Notes: generated by a model not told the origin, from the letters alone. DNA of 64,000 bases from Ancylomarina euxina (GCF_003863355.1 NZ_QQWG01000006.1:147813-211812); one strand, 5' to 3'; positions 37,414-46,798 are shown, counted from the stretch's first letter. Numbers and translations: made by a program.

Positions 37414-37495
37414 GCGGATGTGGCGTAATTGGTAGCCGCGCTAGACTTAGGATCTAGTGCCGAGAGGCGTGGGGGTTCGAGTCCCTTCATCCGCA
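37414..37495 (+). tRNA. tRNA-Leu (anticodon TAG)
   Basis: The acceptor stem GCGGATG (37414-37420) pairs with CATCCGC (37488-37494). The anticodon arm ctaga-cttagga-tctag gives the anticodon TAG, which reads the leucine codon CUA. A long variable arm (tgccgagaggcgt) confirms the class II tRNA type. The T arm ggttcgagtccc is present. The 3' CCA is not encoded. A strong terminator begins 2 bases later. Confidence 0.95.
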
Positions 37496-37496
37496 C

Positions 37497-37530
37497 AAAA
37501 AGGATCAACACAAAAGTGTTGATCCTTTTT
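37497..37530 (+). terminator. Terminator after tRNA-Leu
   Basis: Fifteen-base stem (37497-37511 and 37516-37530) around the loop aaaa, with the core GGATCAACAC/GTGTTGATCC followed by a T run. Confidence 0.92.
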
Positions 37531-38382
37531 TTTATCCCACAACTTTTCGACTTGATCCCCTATAAATGGATTTTGCTAGCTATCTTCTTTTCATAAACAC
37601 TGGATCAGTTACATTTTCTGGGTCTGATTCAAGAATCGTTCTAATTAAGCATGTATTTTTGTTAACCGGCAAAGGATGAAACCAACCTCTGAATTCTTCT
37701 TTTTTGAATTTAAAGATCTAGCGATAGCATTTACACTCAGTATTAAATGTTGTATACAACCTGAAGGTGATGAGGATGACAAGTTTTTTTTATAGATCTG
37801 AAAAGTTATTCTTTCCTAATTAGCTTCACTCAAGCCGTTAGGCTCCTACTTTCTCCTGCAGTCGAGAAAGTAGGCAAAGAGTCCGCCGACTGCAGCACTC
37901 GGCGACCCATGACAGCTCAAAGTCTAAAAAGAATAAACTCTCTCGTCCCTCGATCACACAGTATTCTTTTCTTAACGACTTTTTCACTTATGGGTACCCC
38001 ACCTGCGTTGCTGATGTCGGTGTCTGGTGCGTTCAATTATCTTGCAAATCCAAGCCCCCATACCTCAGAGGTAGCTTAGTCCAAACATCATTTCAAGTTT
38101 TTGTTTAGCACGAGATTGATCTGTGAAGTTAATTCAATAGATTAACTTGAAGATACTTATAGTGAGGGTTGAGCGGGAGTCGTCAGCCTGCCGTGAGGCG
38201 TGATAATCTTGTTTCTACAGAATAAAAACAAGGATCAGGCTGACTTGATTTTTTGCTTACTTTTTTATCGAAGAAAAAAGTAAGAGCCCAGCGGCTTGAG
38301 CGAAAAGATTAACACATATTCCCTATTTTAATCTGCATCCTACTATGGTTACAAAATCACCCTTGGAAATATATTTATTGCA
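37531..38382. other. Hairpin-rich non-coding region
   Basis: A gene-poor stretch of about 850 bases. It holds three stem-loops: CCTACTTTCTC/GAGAAAGTAGG at 37845-37874; a longer one at 38182-38244 with arms GTCAGCCTG/CAGGCTGAC and inner CTTGTTT/AAACAAG; and CTTACTTTTTT/AAAAAAGTAAG at 38256-38284. The first and third share the same plan. A 39-codon reading frame at 37676-37795 (MKPTSEFFFF start) has no well-spaced ribosome site. I see no proven gene. It may be a dispersed intergenic repeat or degraded sequence. Confidence 0.5.
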
Positions 38383-38853
38383 CTAAGACCCAACTTTTGC
38401 ACCTGATCCTAAACACTTGGCAAAACAAAGACAGTCAGCTATTTTTGCCAACTTTCCATACTTCTGAATCTGCATATAAGCATTCCTTTCATAAAGCCTC
38501 TTCGCCTCGGGTTGGTTCATGCCTATGAATAATATACACCTAGAGTATCCCAATTCTTTTACCCAATTCTCTAATTCAAGCAGAATATGAGTTCCAATCT
38601 TTTTCCCTCTTACTTCGGGAGAGGCATACACTCTCTTTACTTCCATAGTATTCAAATCAAATTCTTCGATGGCTCCACAAGCTATAGCTTCATTATTTTC
38701 ATAAGCCAAAACAACATGCTTTATATCATCAATTACATTGAATTGAGATAAGGGATGATTCTCACCATCCCTATTTGCAAGATCCGAATTCAGTAAATTA
38801 ACGAGTTTTTTAAATTCCTGATTTCTGGAGTTTGTTCTTATTATCGTTATAAT
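38383..38853 (-). CDS. GNAT N-acetyltransferase with no normal start codon
   Basis: The reading frame encodes a complete GNAT domain: the N-terminal strand IITIIRTNSRNQEFKKLV, the central QFNVIDDIKHVVLAYEN, the acetyl-CoA loop SPEVRGKKIG and the C-terminal LYERNAYMQIQKYG. The full domain begins at about 38853, but no ATG, GTG or TTG is found in frame before a stop at the upstream end; the first codon of the domain is ATT. A TTG at 38709 would give only 108 residues and would cut off the first third of the fold. The gene therefore either uses a rare start such as ATT or ATA, or has lost its start and is decaying. The substrate is unknown. Confidence 0.65.
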   Translation of the reverse strand: MITIIRTNSRNQEFKKLVNLLNSDLANRDGENHPLSQFNVIDDIKHVVLAYENNEAIACGAIEEFDLNTMEVKRVYASPEVRGKKIGTHILLELENWVKELGYSRCILFIGMNQPEAKRLYERNAYMQIQKYGKLAKIADCLCFAKCLGSGAKVGS

Positions 38854-38970
38854 ATGCTTTTGAGATGATGTACAAGGTTTTATTGTAAATACTAATTCAT
38901 AAAATTAGACTTAGTCTGAATTTCCTCCTTTAACAAATCATTCCTTCATCTGAACAGATCATCCCGAGTA

Positions 38971-39831
38971 CTATTCCTCAGCCCCATGACTCTTTGCAAT
39001 ATCTATCCAATGTTCAGCAAGAATTTGTGGATTTGCACCTAAGCCACGAGCCAGGTGTAATGCAACTCCCATCATTAAAACAGAAGCTTCGTGTAATCCT
39101 TGATTTGTTGGCAAGGCTCCAAATTTTTCTTGTGCTTTAAATTGGAGTAGATCATTATGTTTTCGAACAAATGCAATAGGATCATCATCAGAAATTTCAG
39201 GAATCATCAAACAATCGCCCCACTCATCTCCTAACCTGTCTGCTAATACTTCTGGAAGCTCATTGCCCATTTTTCTCCATAGCGCTAATGTTGCCTTGTC
39301 TCCAGATTCAGCCAAGCCCGTATCCAGCAGTAATTCAAATGCTAAATCAGCTATATTTTGCATCAGTTCTAAATATTCATCCTGAGCCTTTTCAAACTTA
39401 TCTGTAATCTGGCCTTTAAGATATTCACCAACGCTCAAATGAGGTAATCCTAAAACTTCAGGACATCCTTCCATACAAGGAAATTCATCTCCTTGGTACA
39501 TATAGTGAACTTCTTTACTTTGAATTTGACGACCTAGTGGATATAAGCGACAAGCAAGTGGACGCCCTAAATGTACACTACATCCAAAATTATCGACATA
39601 TTGAGAGCATGCTTGTTTCTCCCTCCAATCTGCTTTTCCGTTAAAGCGCAAACGAATCCCTCCGTACTCACAATAAAGGTCACGAAATTCCCTAGCTGCC
39701 ATTTTTTTCTCTCTGGCAAGACTAAGCAACTCCCATGGATTAATCAGTACCTGGTTCCCATGGCAGCAAGTTCCAGTTCGTGAGCAAGTAAGAGGTAATA
39801 TATCTTGAATACTAAGTTTGTTTGTTTGCAT
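38971..39831 (-). CDS. YkgJ-family cysteine cluster protein
   Basis: A 286-residue protein of the YkgJ (CxxxCxxCC-like) family, thought to bind zinc or an iron-sulfur centre. The cysteines are visible in LTCSRTGTCCHG near the N terminus, then KQACSQYVDNFGCSVHLGRPLACRLYPLG and FPCMEGCPEV. I chose the ATG at 39831 (MQTNKLS) because the 21 residues from 39894 have no family counterpart. The C-terminal 130 residues are helical and lack cysteines. Function is unknown; related proteins are sometimes called flagellin lysine-N-methylase-like, but that is not supported here. Confidence 0.8.
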   Translation of the reverse strand: MQTNKLSIQDILPLTCSRTGTCCHGNQVLINPWELLSLAREKKMAAREFRDLYCEYGGIRLRFNGKADWREKQACSQYVDNFGCSVHLGRPLACRLYPLGRQIQSKEVHYMYQGDEFPCMEGCPEVLGLPHLSVGEYLKGQITDKFEKAQDEYLELMQNIADLAFELLLDTGLAESGDKATLALWRKMGNELPEVLADRLGDEWGDCLMIPEISDDDPIAFVRKHNDLLQFKAQEKFGALPTNQGLHEASVLMMGVALHLARGLGANPQILAEHWIDIAKSHGAEE

Positions 39832-40707
39832 TTTTATTGCTTCATTTTTGATATTACAATTATGATACCTATTTGTATTTGTCGCAAGCCCCACACACTC
39901 ATTTCAACACTGATTGTCAGACACATAAAAACACTCAGTCAACTTGGCTTGATCTTTAAATGGGATTACCAACAACAAGTCAAATAGTTAATCAATTGCA
40001 AAATTATTAAAACATTATTTAAAATCACAAAGCTATCAAATTCCATAAAATGATATTTCCTATTTTTCATGAATTCGCGATAGTTGGCTTAATAGCAATT
40101 AACATGTGATGCAATGCCCACCTGGCCCTTAGTTGATCTATGTTTTATGATTCAGCTGTTGTTTATTTACTCCGCAACAGTTTTCAAATGCCGACTGACC
40201 GTCTATGGAACAGCCGCATATGGTCTCGTCATTTTGGTTTAATCTCGAGATATAGCAACAGAGTAAATTAGATCCAACAAGAGGAGTATATGTTACAGCA
40301 AATCAATCTAACACTGATTTTTTTCAACAAGAATAGACCTTTTAATTCTTTACAGCATCGCCCAATAAGAGTGGCAATTGAATAGCCAGACTCACGGCCT
40401 CATCCATCGATCCGAATTCTGTATCCTTAAGATAAAAAATATGTCACAGGCCAAATAATGACGGACAAAACAACTTGCTTACTAGTATGCATATTATACA
40501 TTTTCGGGTTTGGCGATCATATAACTTATAAGTCAATATGGGTGCCTCATTCAGAACTAATCTCGTTCATTTTTCATCCTTCCAAACCTGATAGACTAAA
40601 CACCTGATTATTTATTAAAAAATCAAATTATCCACATCTTATATAAATAAACATGGAATAGAAAGAAGCCATACATTAAATTAAAAAAAAATTGATATTT
40701 TAGTTTA
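39832..40707. other. Gene-poor region with a possible gene remnant
   Basis: About 875 bases with no complete gene. On the minus strand, 40342-40443 reads as a coding-like tail, YLKDTEFGSMDEAV followed by SLAIQLPLLLGDAVKN and a stop; the frame is closed just upstream by a TGA, and the likely continuation (FVRHYLACDIF) is in another frame, as expected for a decayed gene. The parent family is not recognised. The rest holds the kinase promoter at its right end and nothing else I can identify. Confidence 0.4.
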
Positions 40708-43176
40708 ATGAAAGAACTCTCTACTCTAAGATCAAACATACTCGAATTACTATATAAAGGCACACCAGAAACAGTTTTATTAAATAAAATTGTTAAAAAT
40801 GCCCAGGATTATGCTCCTGACTCAATCTGTGCTATACTATGCATTGACGAAGAAGGGAAGCACTTATTACATGGGGCAGCGCCCAATCTTCCAGACTTTT
40901 ACAATAAGGCCGTACATGGAATACCCGTCGGATTTGGAATCGGATCATGCGGAACTGCAGCCTATACGGGCGAAAGAGTCATTGTAGAGGATATCAGCAC
41001 ACATCCTTACTGGGTAGAAGCCAAGGAAATAGCACAAAAAGCCAATTTAGCCTCCTGCTGGTCTCAACCCATAAAGGATCCTTCAGGAAAAATATTAGGC
41101 ACTTTTGCGATCTATCATCAATCCATTCATAGCCCAAGTACTTCAGATCTTCGTCTAATCTTAAGCTTAGCAAATCTAACTGCAATTGTTATCGATCGCT
41201 GCAGAATGATCAGCCGATTAGAAGATAGTGAAAATAAATTCAAAACGCTAGCAAATGCCAGTTATGAAGCCGTTTGCATTCTTGATGAAGATAAAATTAT
41301 AGAGGTCAATCAGAGAGCTGAAAAAATGACGGGTTATTCGGAATTCGAATTATCTAATATGTCAATTTATGATTTTATTCCTGAAGAAAACTGGGACAGA
41401 CAGTACAATGGTAAAACTAAATACCACTTTGAAACTATTGGTGTAAAAAGAGATGGAACCAAAATAAATATTATTGTAAATGTTAAGAATTCCATTTTTA
41501 ATAACAAATCGGTCTCACTCCTCTCTATTAATGATATTACAAGCCTGAAACAAACCGAAACAGAATTAAAAATCTTGTCTCAATCTGTTATTCAAAGCCC
41601 TGTATCAGTAGTTGTAACAGATTACGACGGGAAAATAGAGTTTGTAAACCCCAAATTCGTTAAACTATCAGGCTATGCTCTGCATGAAGTAAAAGGTGAA
41701 AATCCAAGATTATTAAGTTCAGGGAACACTTTTACAGAAACCTATCAGGATTTATGGAAAACAATTAAGTCTGGCCAGGAGTGGAAAGGTGAATTGCAGA
41801 ATAAAAAAAAGAACGGTGAATTGTTTTGGGAACTTGCCTCTATTTCAGCCTTAAAAAATAGACAAGGAGAGATTACACATTTTATCGCTGTTAAAGAAGA
41901 TATTACCGAACAAAAACGTCATCAAACGATTCAACAAATCATTCTCAACATATCGAATGCTGTTTTTACGCATAACACCTTATTTGACTTTATTGAATAC
42001 ATACGTCTCGAACTCGGCAGGTTGATTAATACAACCAACTTTTTTGTTGCCCTATATGATGACACAACCGAAACCTTCCATTTGCCTTATATGAATGATG
42101 AATTAGATTCTATAGAATCTTTTCCAAAAGGTAAAACCATTTCTGGATGGGTAGTTGATCATAACACATCGCTTTTAGCAGACCATCAAGAACTGAAAGA
42201 AATGGCATCTAGAGGCGAAGTGGAACTACTAGGTGCACCCTCTAAAATTTGGCTTGGAATGCCTTTGAAAGGGCCTGATAAGGTTATTGGTGTACTCGCC
42301 ATTCAAAGTTATGACGACGAAAACACTGTTACAGAGAAAGATAAGGAAGTACTTGAATTAATTTCACATCAAATTAGTATTTCTATACAGAAAAAACGAA
42401 ACGAAGATAATTTACATAAAGCCTTATATCAAGCTAAAGAGTCCGATCGATTAAAATCGTCTTTCTTAGCGACTATGTCGCATGAATTGCGTACACCCTT
42501 AAATGCTGTTCTGGGATTCTCTCAATTGGTAGACCTTGACACACCCATTGAAACTGCAGTTGATTTCTGTAAAACCATTAATCAGAGTGGTTTTCAACTC
42601 CTGGGTCTTGTCGAAGATCTATTTGATATTTCTTCAATCGAATCTGGGAATATAAAAATCGAATGTAAAGATTACCCTCTAGCAGCTATTCTTTACGAGA
42701 TTAAAGATCTAATTAAAGCTGAGCAATATGCCTTAAACAAAACCCATCTTGAATTAAAACTAGTTCTCCCTGCAGATGCATCCTTGTATATGATCAATAC
42801 AGACCCCAAACGCTTTAAACAAATCTTTTTAAATCTCTTAAAAAATGCCTTAAAATTTACAGAAAAAGGTCAGGTTGAATTCGGGTTTTATAAAGATAAC
42901 AATGGATCAGTATCGCTCGTTAAGTTCTATGTAAAGGATACAGGTATTGGAATTTCTGATGAAACTCAGGAGAGTATCTTTGATATGTTTCGCCAGGCCA
43001 ATGAGACCAGCTCTAGAAAGTACGATGGTATGGGCATTGGTTTATCTATCTCAAAGAAATTAGTAGAACTTATTGGTGGTCAAATATCATTGACATCAAA
43101 ACTGAACGAAGGTTCAACTTTTTATTTTACCCATCCAAACGTTCGAATTGAACAGAGTGCTTTAAACGCCAATTAG
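40708..43176 (+). CDS. GAF/PAS sensor histidine kinase
   Basis: An 822-residue kinase with no membrane span: GAF (about 20-165), PAS (about 175-285), PAS (about 290-405), GAF (about 410-565), HisKA with His592 in SHELRTPLNAVLGF, and HATPase_c with DTGIGIS and GMGIGLSI. The second GAF with its LGMPLKGPDKVIGVLAIQSY and the kinase core are clearly paralogous to the corresponding parts of the kinase at 13752. The second PAS (SPVSVVVTDYDGKIEFVNPKF) is paralogous to the last PAS of the kinase at 698. It has no receiver and no adjacent regulator. Confidence 0.9.
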   Translation: MKELSTLRSNILELLYKGTPETVLLNKIVKNAQDYAPDSICAILCIDEEGKHLLHGAAPNLPDFYNKAVHGIPVGFGIGSCGTAAYTGERVIVEDISTHPYWVEAKEIAQKANLASCWSQPIKDPSGKILGTFAIYHQSIHSPSTSDLRLILSLANLTAIVIDRCRMISRLEDSENKFKTLANASYEAVCILDEDKIIEVNQRAEKMTGYSEFELSNMSIYDFIPEENWDRQYNGKTKYHFETIGVKRDGTKINIIVNVKNSIFNNKSVSLLSINDITSLKQTETELKILSQSVIQSPVSVVVTDYDGKIEFVNPKFVKLSGYALHEVKGENPRLLSSGNTFTETYQDLWKTIKSGQEWKGELQNKKKNGELFWELASISALKNRQGEITHFIAVKEDITEQKRHQTIQQIILNISNAVFTHNTLFDFIEYIRLELGRLINTTNFFVALYDDTTETFHLPYMNDELDSIESFPKGKTISGWVVDHNTSLLADHQELKEMASRGEVELLGAPSKIWLGMPLKGPDKVIGVLAIQSYDDENTVTEKDKEVLELISHQISISIQKKRNEDNLHKALYQAKESDRLKSSFLATMSHELRTPLNAVLGFSQLVDLDTPIETAVDFCKTINQSGFQLLGLVEDLFDISSIESGNIKIECKDYPLAAILYEIKDLIKAEQYALNKTHLELKLVLPADASLYMINTDPKRFKQIFLNLLKNALKFTEKGQVEFGFYKDNNGSVSLVKFYVKDTGIGISDETQESIFDMFRQANETSSRKYDGMGIGLSISKKLVELIGGQISLTSKLNEGSTFYFTHPNVRIEQSALNAN

Positions 43177-43233
43177 GTCAATTAAAAACCTATATTTTTT
43201 AACTGAAAAACAAGACTACAGATCTTTAGAAAT

Positions 43234-43271
43234 AAAAGCCATTGCTAAGTTCAACTTAGACAATGGCTTTT
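43234..43271. terminator. Bidirectional terminator
   Basis: Long stem AAAAGCCATTG-CTAAGT / ACTTAG-CAATGGCTTTT with loop tca and one bulged base. It lies between the convergent kinase and DJ-1/PfpI genes. Confidence 0.88.
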
Positions 43272-43294
43272 GTTCTTTTAATATAAGTAACAAA

Positions 43295-43999
43295 TTAATC
43301 TTTTTGTAACATTTTTAATAAGATTTCAGCCACAAGAGCCGATGATGCAGGATTTTGTCCTGTAATCAGATTTCCATCCTGGACAGCATAAGCCTCCCAA
43401 GTTTTTCCACGACTGTAGATACCACCATGCTCTTTAAGCATATCTTCTACCAAGAATGGAACGACATTAGTCAACTGAACCGCTTCCTCTTCCTCGTTTG
43501 TAAATCCGGTAACCTTCTTACCTTTCACTAAGAACTCACCATTTGCATCTTTCACATGTTTTAATGCTGCTGGAGCATGACACACAAAGGCAACTGGTTT
43601 GTTTGCTGCATAAAAATCCTGAATCAATTTCGCTGAAGTTTTATCCTCTGCTAAATCCCAAAGCGGTCCATGACCACCTGGATAAAAAACAGCATCGTAG
43701 TCTTCAAAATTAATATCGGCAAGGGCTATTGTTTCATTAATCATTTTCTGAACAGCCTCATCTTTACTAAAACGCTCCGTATCTTCCGTTACATTCTGAG
43801 GCAAATTCGAGGTTGGATCGATAGGTGCTACTCCCCCCTTAGGTGTTGCTATAGTAATCTTTACTCCAGCATCTGCAAGAGCGTAATAGGGGTTGGCAAA
43901 TTCTTCAATCCAAAATCCTGTTTTATGTCCGGTATCCCCCATCTGAGAATGAGAGGTCAGCACAAATAAAATATTTATAACTCCAGTTTTAATTAACAT
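43295..43999 (-). CDS. DJ-1/PfpI-family protein (type 1 glutamine amidotransferase-like)
   Basis: A 234-residue protein of the DJ-1/ThiJ/PfpI superfamily, in the Hsp31-like group. The nucleophile elbow is AFVCHAPAAL with Cys140 and His141, and an acidic partner lies in WIEEF (Glu32/Glu33). The block YPGGHGPLWDLAED is typical. Relatives act as glyoxalases, protein deglycases or chaperones against reactive carbonyls. It is the last gene of the TetR-linked group, 29 bases after the oxidoreductase gene, which supports a role in carbonyl or electrophile stress. Confidence 0.87.
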   Translation of the reverse strand: MLIKTGVINILFVLTSHSQMGDTGHKTGFWIEEFANPYYALADAGVKITIATPKGGVAPIDPTSNLPQNVTEDTERFSKDEAVQKMINETIALADINFEDYDAVFYPGGHGPLWDLAEDKTSAKLIQDFYAANKPVAFVCHAPAALKHVKDANGEFLVKGKKVTGFTNEEEEAVQLTNVVPFLVEDMLKEHGGIYSRGKTWEAYAVQDGNLITGQNPASSALVAEILLKMLQKD

Positions 44000-44028
44000 G
44001 CTATTTGTATTTAATGGTTTATAATTGA

Positions 44029-45021
44029 TTAAATCTTAACAATCATTTTTCCTTTGTTTTTGCCTTCGAAAAGATCGATGAAAGCCTGAGGCGTCTTCTC
44101 AAATCCCTCCACTATTGTTTCTGTAGAAATCAGTTCCCCTACCTTCAACCACTTGGCCAAATGAGAAATAGCTTCAGTATATTTGTCCTGAAAGTTGAAG
44201 ACAATAAAGCCTTGCATCAATACTGAATTTTTAATCAAAATAGGCTGAATTCTTGGCCCCATAGGCATAGATGTCGCGTTATAAAGTGAAATAGCCCCAC
44301 AAACAATAATCCTTGCAAATCGATTCACATTCAGCATCACCCCATCAGAAACTTCACCGCCTACATTGTCGAAATATACATCAACACCATTGGGGCAAGC
44401 TTCTGCAATGGCCTGATTCATATCTGTGGTTGTTTTGTAATTGATCGCTTCATCAAAACCATATTCTGCTTTCAATTGCTCAACTTTTTCGTCGGTACCT
44501 GCAATACCTACCACACGGCAACCTAATAATTTAGCAATCTGACCAACAACGCTACCAACTGCACCTGCTGCTCCAGAAACCACAACAGTCTCCCCTTCTT
44601 TGGGTTTACCAATTTCTGTCAAACCTAAGTAGGCAGTCAAACCTGTCATACCCAGTACACCTAAATAAGCGGATAAAGGGGCCATATTGGGATCAAGCTT
44701 CATCAAGTCTTCACCATTGTGATTCTGATATTCTTTCCATTCCAGCATACCCGTCACAAACTCGCCTTTACTGAATCCCTCGTGCTTAGATCCAACAACT
44801 TCAGCCACCATACCTGAACTCATCGCTTGGTTCAACTCAAAAGGCTCGATATAAGACTTCCCTTCGCTCATTCGTCCTCTCAAATAGGGATCAACTGAAA
44901 GGTATGCTGCTTTTAAAAGCACTTCTCCTACTGCTATTTGTGGTTGCTCCTCGTTAACCAATTTGAAATCTGACAATTGAGGTGTTCCAACAGGTCTTTT
45001 ATTTAATTGTATTGTTTTCAT
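44029..45021 (-). CDS. NADP-dependent medium-chain oxidoreductase
   Basis: A 330-residue zinc-free medium-chain dehydrogenase/reductase of the CurA/YncB/prostaglandin-reductase group. These enzymes use NADPH to reduce the double bond of alpha,beta-unsaturated carbonyls. The nucleotide-binding motif is VSGAAGAVGSVVGQIAKLLG, and SVDPYLRGRM and YFDNVGGEVSD are family marks. A perfect palindrome lies 79 bases upstream (45100-45113) and matches one upstream of the tetR group, so the promoter here is probably controlled by that TetR protein. It precedes the DJ-1/PfpI gene by 29 bases. Confidence 0.9.
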   Translation of the reverse strand: MKTIQLNKRPVGTPQLSDFKLVNEEQPQIAVGEVLLKAAYLSVDPYLRGRMSEGKSYIEPFELNQAMSSGMVAEVVGSKHEGFSKGEFVTGMLEWKEYQNHNGEDLMKLDPNMAPLSAYLGVLGMTGLTAYLGLTEIGKPKEGETVVVSGAAGAVGSVVGQIAKLLGCRVVGIAGTDEKVEQLKAEYGFDEAINYKTTTDMNQAIAEACPNGVDVYFDNVGGEVSDGVMLNVNRFARIIVCGAISLYNATSMPMGPRIQPILIKNSVLMQGFIVFNFQDKYTEAISHLAKWLKVGELISTETIVEGFEKTPQAFIDLFEGKNKGKMIVKI

Positions 45022-45099
45022 GTGTTTATTTTTAATTTATTACTGTATACGCTAATCATCTGATAAATGTTCTTAAAATGTAAAAACATTTCAGCAGTT

Positions 45100-45113
45100 A
45101 ATGAACGTTCATT
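45100..45113. promoter_or_regulatory. Putative TetR operator AATGAACGTTCATT
   Basis: A perfect 14-base palindrome between the SDR gene and the oxidoreductase gene. The same core is found at 46892-46909, upstream of doxX-tetR. Confidence 0.7.
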
Positions 45114-45153
45114 CATAGATTTAATTAAAAAAATGGACAAAAGAACTGAATGC

Positions 45154-45816
45154 TTATAAGAAGCTTCCCAGTTCTTCTATCTTATCCGATTCTATGATTT
45201 TAAGCTTCGGTTTCGATTGTGCCAAACGATGCATAGCCTTGGCAATGGTATCTGCTTCTATAGCCCTATATTTCTTATACTTGCCTATCAGAAAGACCTG
45301 AGCAATTCTCATTACAATAGCTCCGATAGCTTCCCCTAGGCGCTGCTCTTCTCTAAAACCTTTAATTAGAGACGGCCTCAGAATATATGTATTGGGGATA
45401 TGCTGCATTAAAACAGCCTGTTCCATTTCCCCTTTTGTTCTATTATAAAAAACCCGACTATCAGCATTAGCTCCTAGAGCAGAAACAACCAGAAAGCTTT
45501 CAATCCCATGCTTCTTGCATAATTTTGCAGCTGATACGGGTATTCCAAAATCTATCTGTTTGTATGTATCTTTATCTTTGGTTTTGTTGGCTGTTGTTCC
45601 TATACAGCAAAACAATTCATCTCCTTTAAAATCAGATTCAAAATGTGCTAGCTTCAAAAGATCACCTATGAATATTTCCAACTTTGAATGTTGAAGCCCC
45701 AATGGTTTGCGTGAAAATACTTTAACACACGTATAAGCTTCATCAGCTAGTAAGCGATTCAATAATAGTTTGCCAGTCAATCCTGTCGCACCAAGTATTA
45801 AGGCTGTTTTTCCCAT
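45154..45816 (-). CDS. NAD(P)-binding Rossmann protein (atypical SDR)
   Basis: A 220-residue atypical short-chain dehydrogenase-like protein. The cofactor motif LILGATGLTGKLLLNRLL stands at the very N terminus when the ATG at 45816 is used; the longer form from 45879 would overlap the tetR gene. DELFCCIGTTANKTKDKDTYKQIDFGIP and FLVVSALGANADS are typical of the NAD(P)H-binding/HTATIP2-like group. It begins 10 bases after the tetR stop and is probably cotranscribed with it. Confidence 0.83.
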   Translation of the reverse strand: MGKTALILGATGLTGKLLLNRLLADEAYTCVKVFSRKPLGLQHSKLEIFIGDLLKLAHFESDFKGDELFCCIGTTANKTKDKDTYKQIDFGIPVSAAKLCKKHGIESFLVVSALGANADSRVFYNRTKGEMEQAVLMQHIPNTYILRPSLIKGFREEQRLGEAIGAIVMRIAQVFLIGKYKKYRAIEADTIAKAMHRLAQSKPKLKIIESDKIEELGSFL

Positions 45817-45826
45817 GTCAACTCTG

Positions 45827-46405
45827 TTAAATTCTAATACTATCCCAAGCCGCCTGAAAGGCAATGGTCTTAAGATCATCTTTTAATTCAAAATCACCTC
45901 TTTGATGCGATGTCATTAAAAATGCCAGAGGATAAATGGTGAATGCATAAAGAATATAAGGACAAATGTCTTTGATTATCCCTTCGCTCTTTCCCCTCTC
46001 CCAAAGATTTAATAAGGGTTCGATATTCTTTAAGCCTTCTTCCCTGCTTTTCTCATCAATCATAGGTGTATTATCACATTGAGATAAGAAGTTAGATTCT
46101 TCAGGCTGATTAATTTTATAGCTTGCCATATTATACCAAATGATCTCAAAACCCTTTTTTACTGGTAAGCCTTCGGTATAATTATGAAAGGCTTGTTCAC
46201 TAAAGTCAGCCTTCACTTCAAGATATAACTGATTGATCAGGTCTTGCTTATTCTCAAAATAGATGTATATAGTTGCAGGAGACACCATAGCCAACTTGGC
46301 AATTTTAGACATCGGTGCCGCATGAAAACCATGATTGTTGACCAAACTAAGAGTCGCTTTTAATAAGGCTTTGCGTTTATCTGGACTTTTCACTCGTGTT
46401 GCCAT
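45827..46405 (-). CDS. TetR/AcrR family transcriptional regulator
   Basis: A 192-residue repressor. The N-terminal helix-turn-helix is visible in KALLKATLSLVNNHGFHAAPMSKIAKLAMVSPATIYIYFENKQDLI, and the C-terminal ligand domain is diverged. Its gene sits 3 bases after the doxX gene and before the SDR gene. Two copies of the palindrome with core AATGAACGTTCATT, upstream of doxX and upstream of the oxidoreductase gene, are natural operators, so it most likely regulates itself and both neighbouring transcripts. The inducer is unknown; a reactive carbonyl, quinone or fatty acid would suit the enzymes nearby. Confidence 0.9.
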   Translation of the reverse strand: MATRVKSPDKRKALLKATLSLVNNHGFHAAPMSKIAKLAMVSPATIYIYFENKQDLINQLYLEVKADFSEQAFHNYTEGLPVKKGFEIIWYNMASYKINQPEESNFLSQCDNTPMIDEKSREEGLKNIEPLLNLWERGKSEGIIKDICPYILYAFTIYPLAFLMTSHQRGDFELKDDLKTIAFQAAWDSIRI

Positions 46406-46408
46406 AAT

Positions 46409-46798
46409 TTATTGACTTATAAGAGATGAGACTTGCTTAATTTTCCAGGCTATTGCTAGAAATAAAAATTGAAATGCTAATCGAATTAAGGCTGCTTTAT
46501 GGGACCCAATAGCTGGCGTATCAGTGATGATATCCCAAACATGAACGGGTAAAAAAAGTAGCATCAGTAAAAAAATACCGACAGCCGCAATTTTTGAATA
46601 CTTCTTAAATAAAAGAAGCAAACCTAAAGCAATCTCAACAAATCCCGACACATAAATAATTGTCATTGGGAAAGGTAAAAAGCCGGGTATAAAGGGTAAA
46701 TAAAAATCTGGCTTTAGAAAATGTTGCACCCCTCCCATAATCATAAAAAGAGTAAATAAAATTCTAACACCTACCCATATTTTACTCGTCAGACTCAT
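46409..46798 (-). CDS. DoxX family membrane protein
   Basis: A 129-residue protein with four membrane spans (about 8-25, 45-65, 70-90, 103-122). GGVQHFLKPDFYLPFIPGFLP and YVSGFVEIALGLLLL are typical of DoxX-like proteins, which act in thiol or electron metabolism near the membrane. It is the first gene of the doxX-tetR-SDR transcript, and a perfect palindrome stands 94 bases upstream. Confidence 0.85.
   Translation of the reverse strand: MSLTSKIWVGVRILFTLFMIMGGVQHFLKPDFYLPFIPGFLPFPMTIIYVSGFVEIALGLLLLFKKYSKIAAVGIFLLMLLFLPVHVWDIITDTPAIGSHKAALIRLAFQFLFLAIAWKIKQVSSLISQ

Noticed and set aside
37296..37511. Minus-strand reading frame with MKGLEPPRLSALDPKSSAATNYATS
   Set aside because: This is the well-known spurious translation of the antisense strand of a tRNA-Leu gene; it overlaps tRNA-Leu(TAG) fully.
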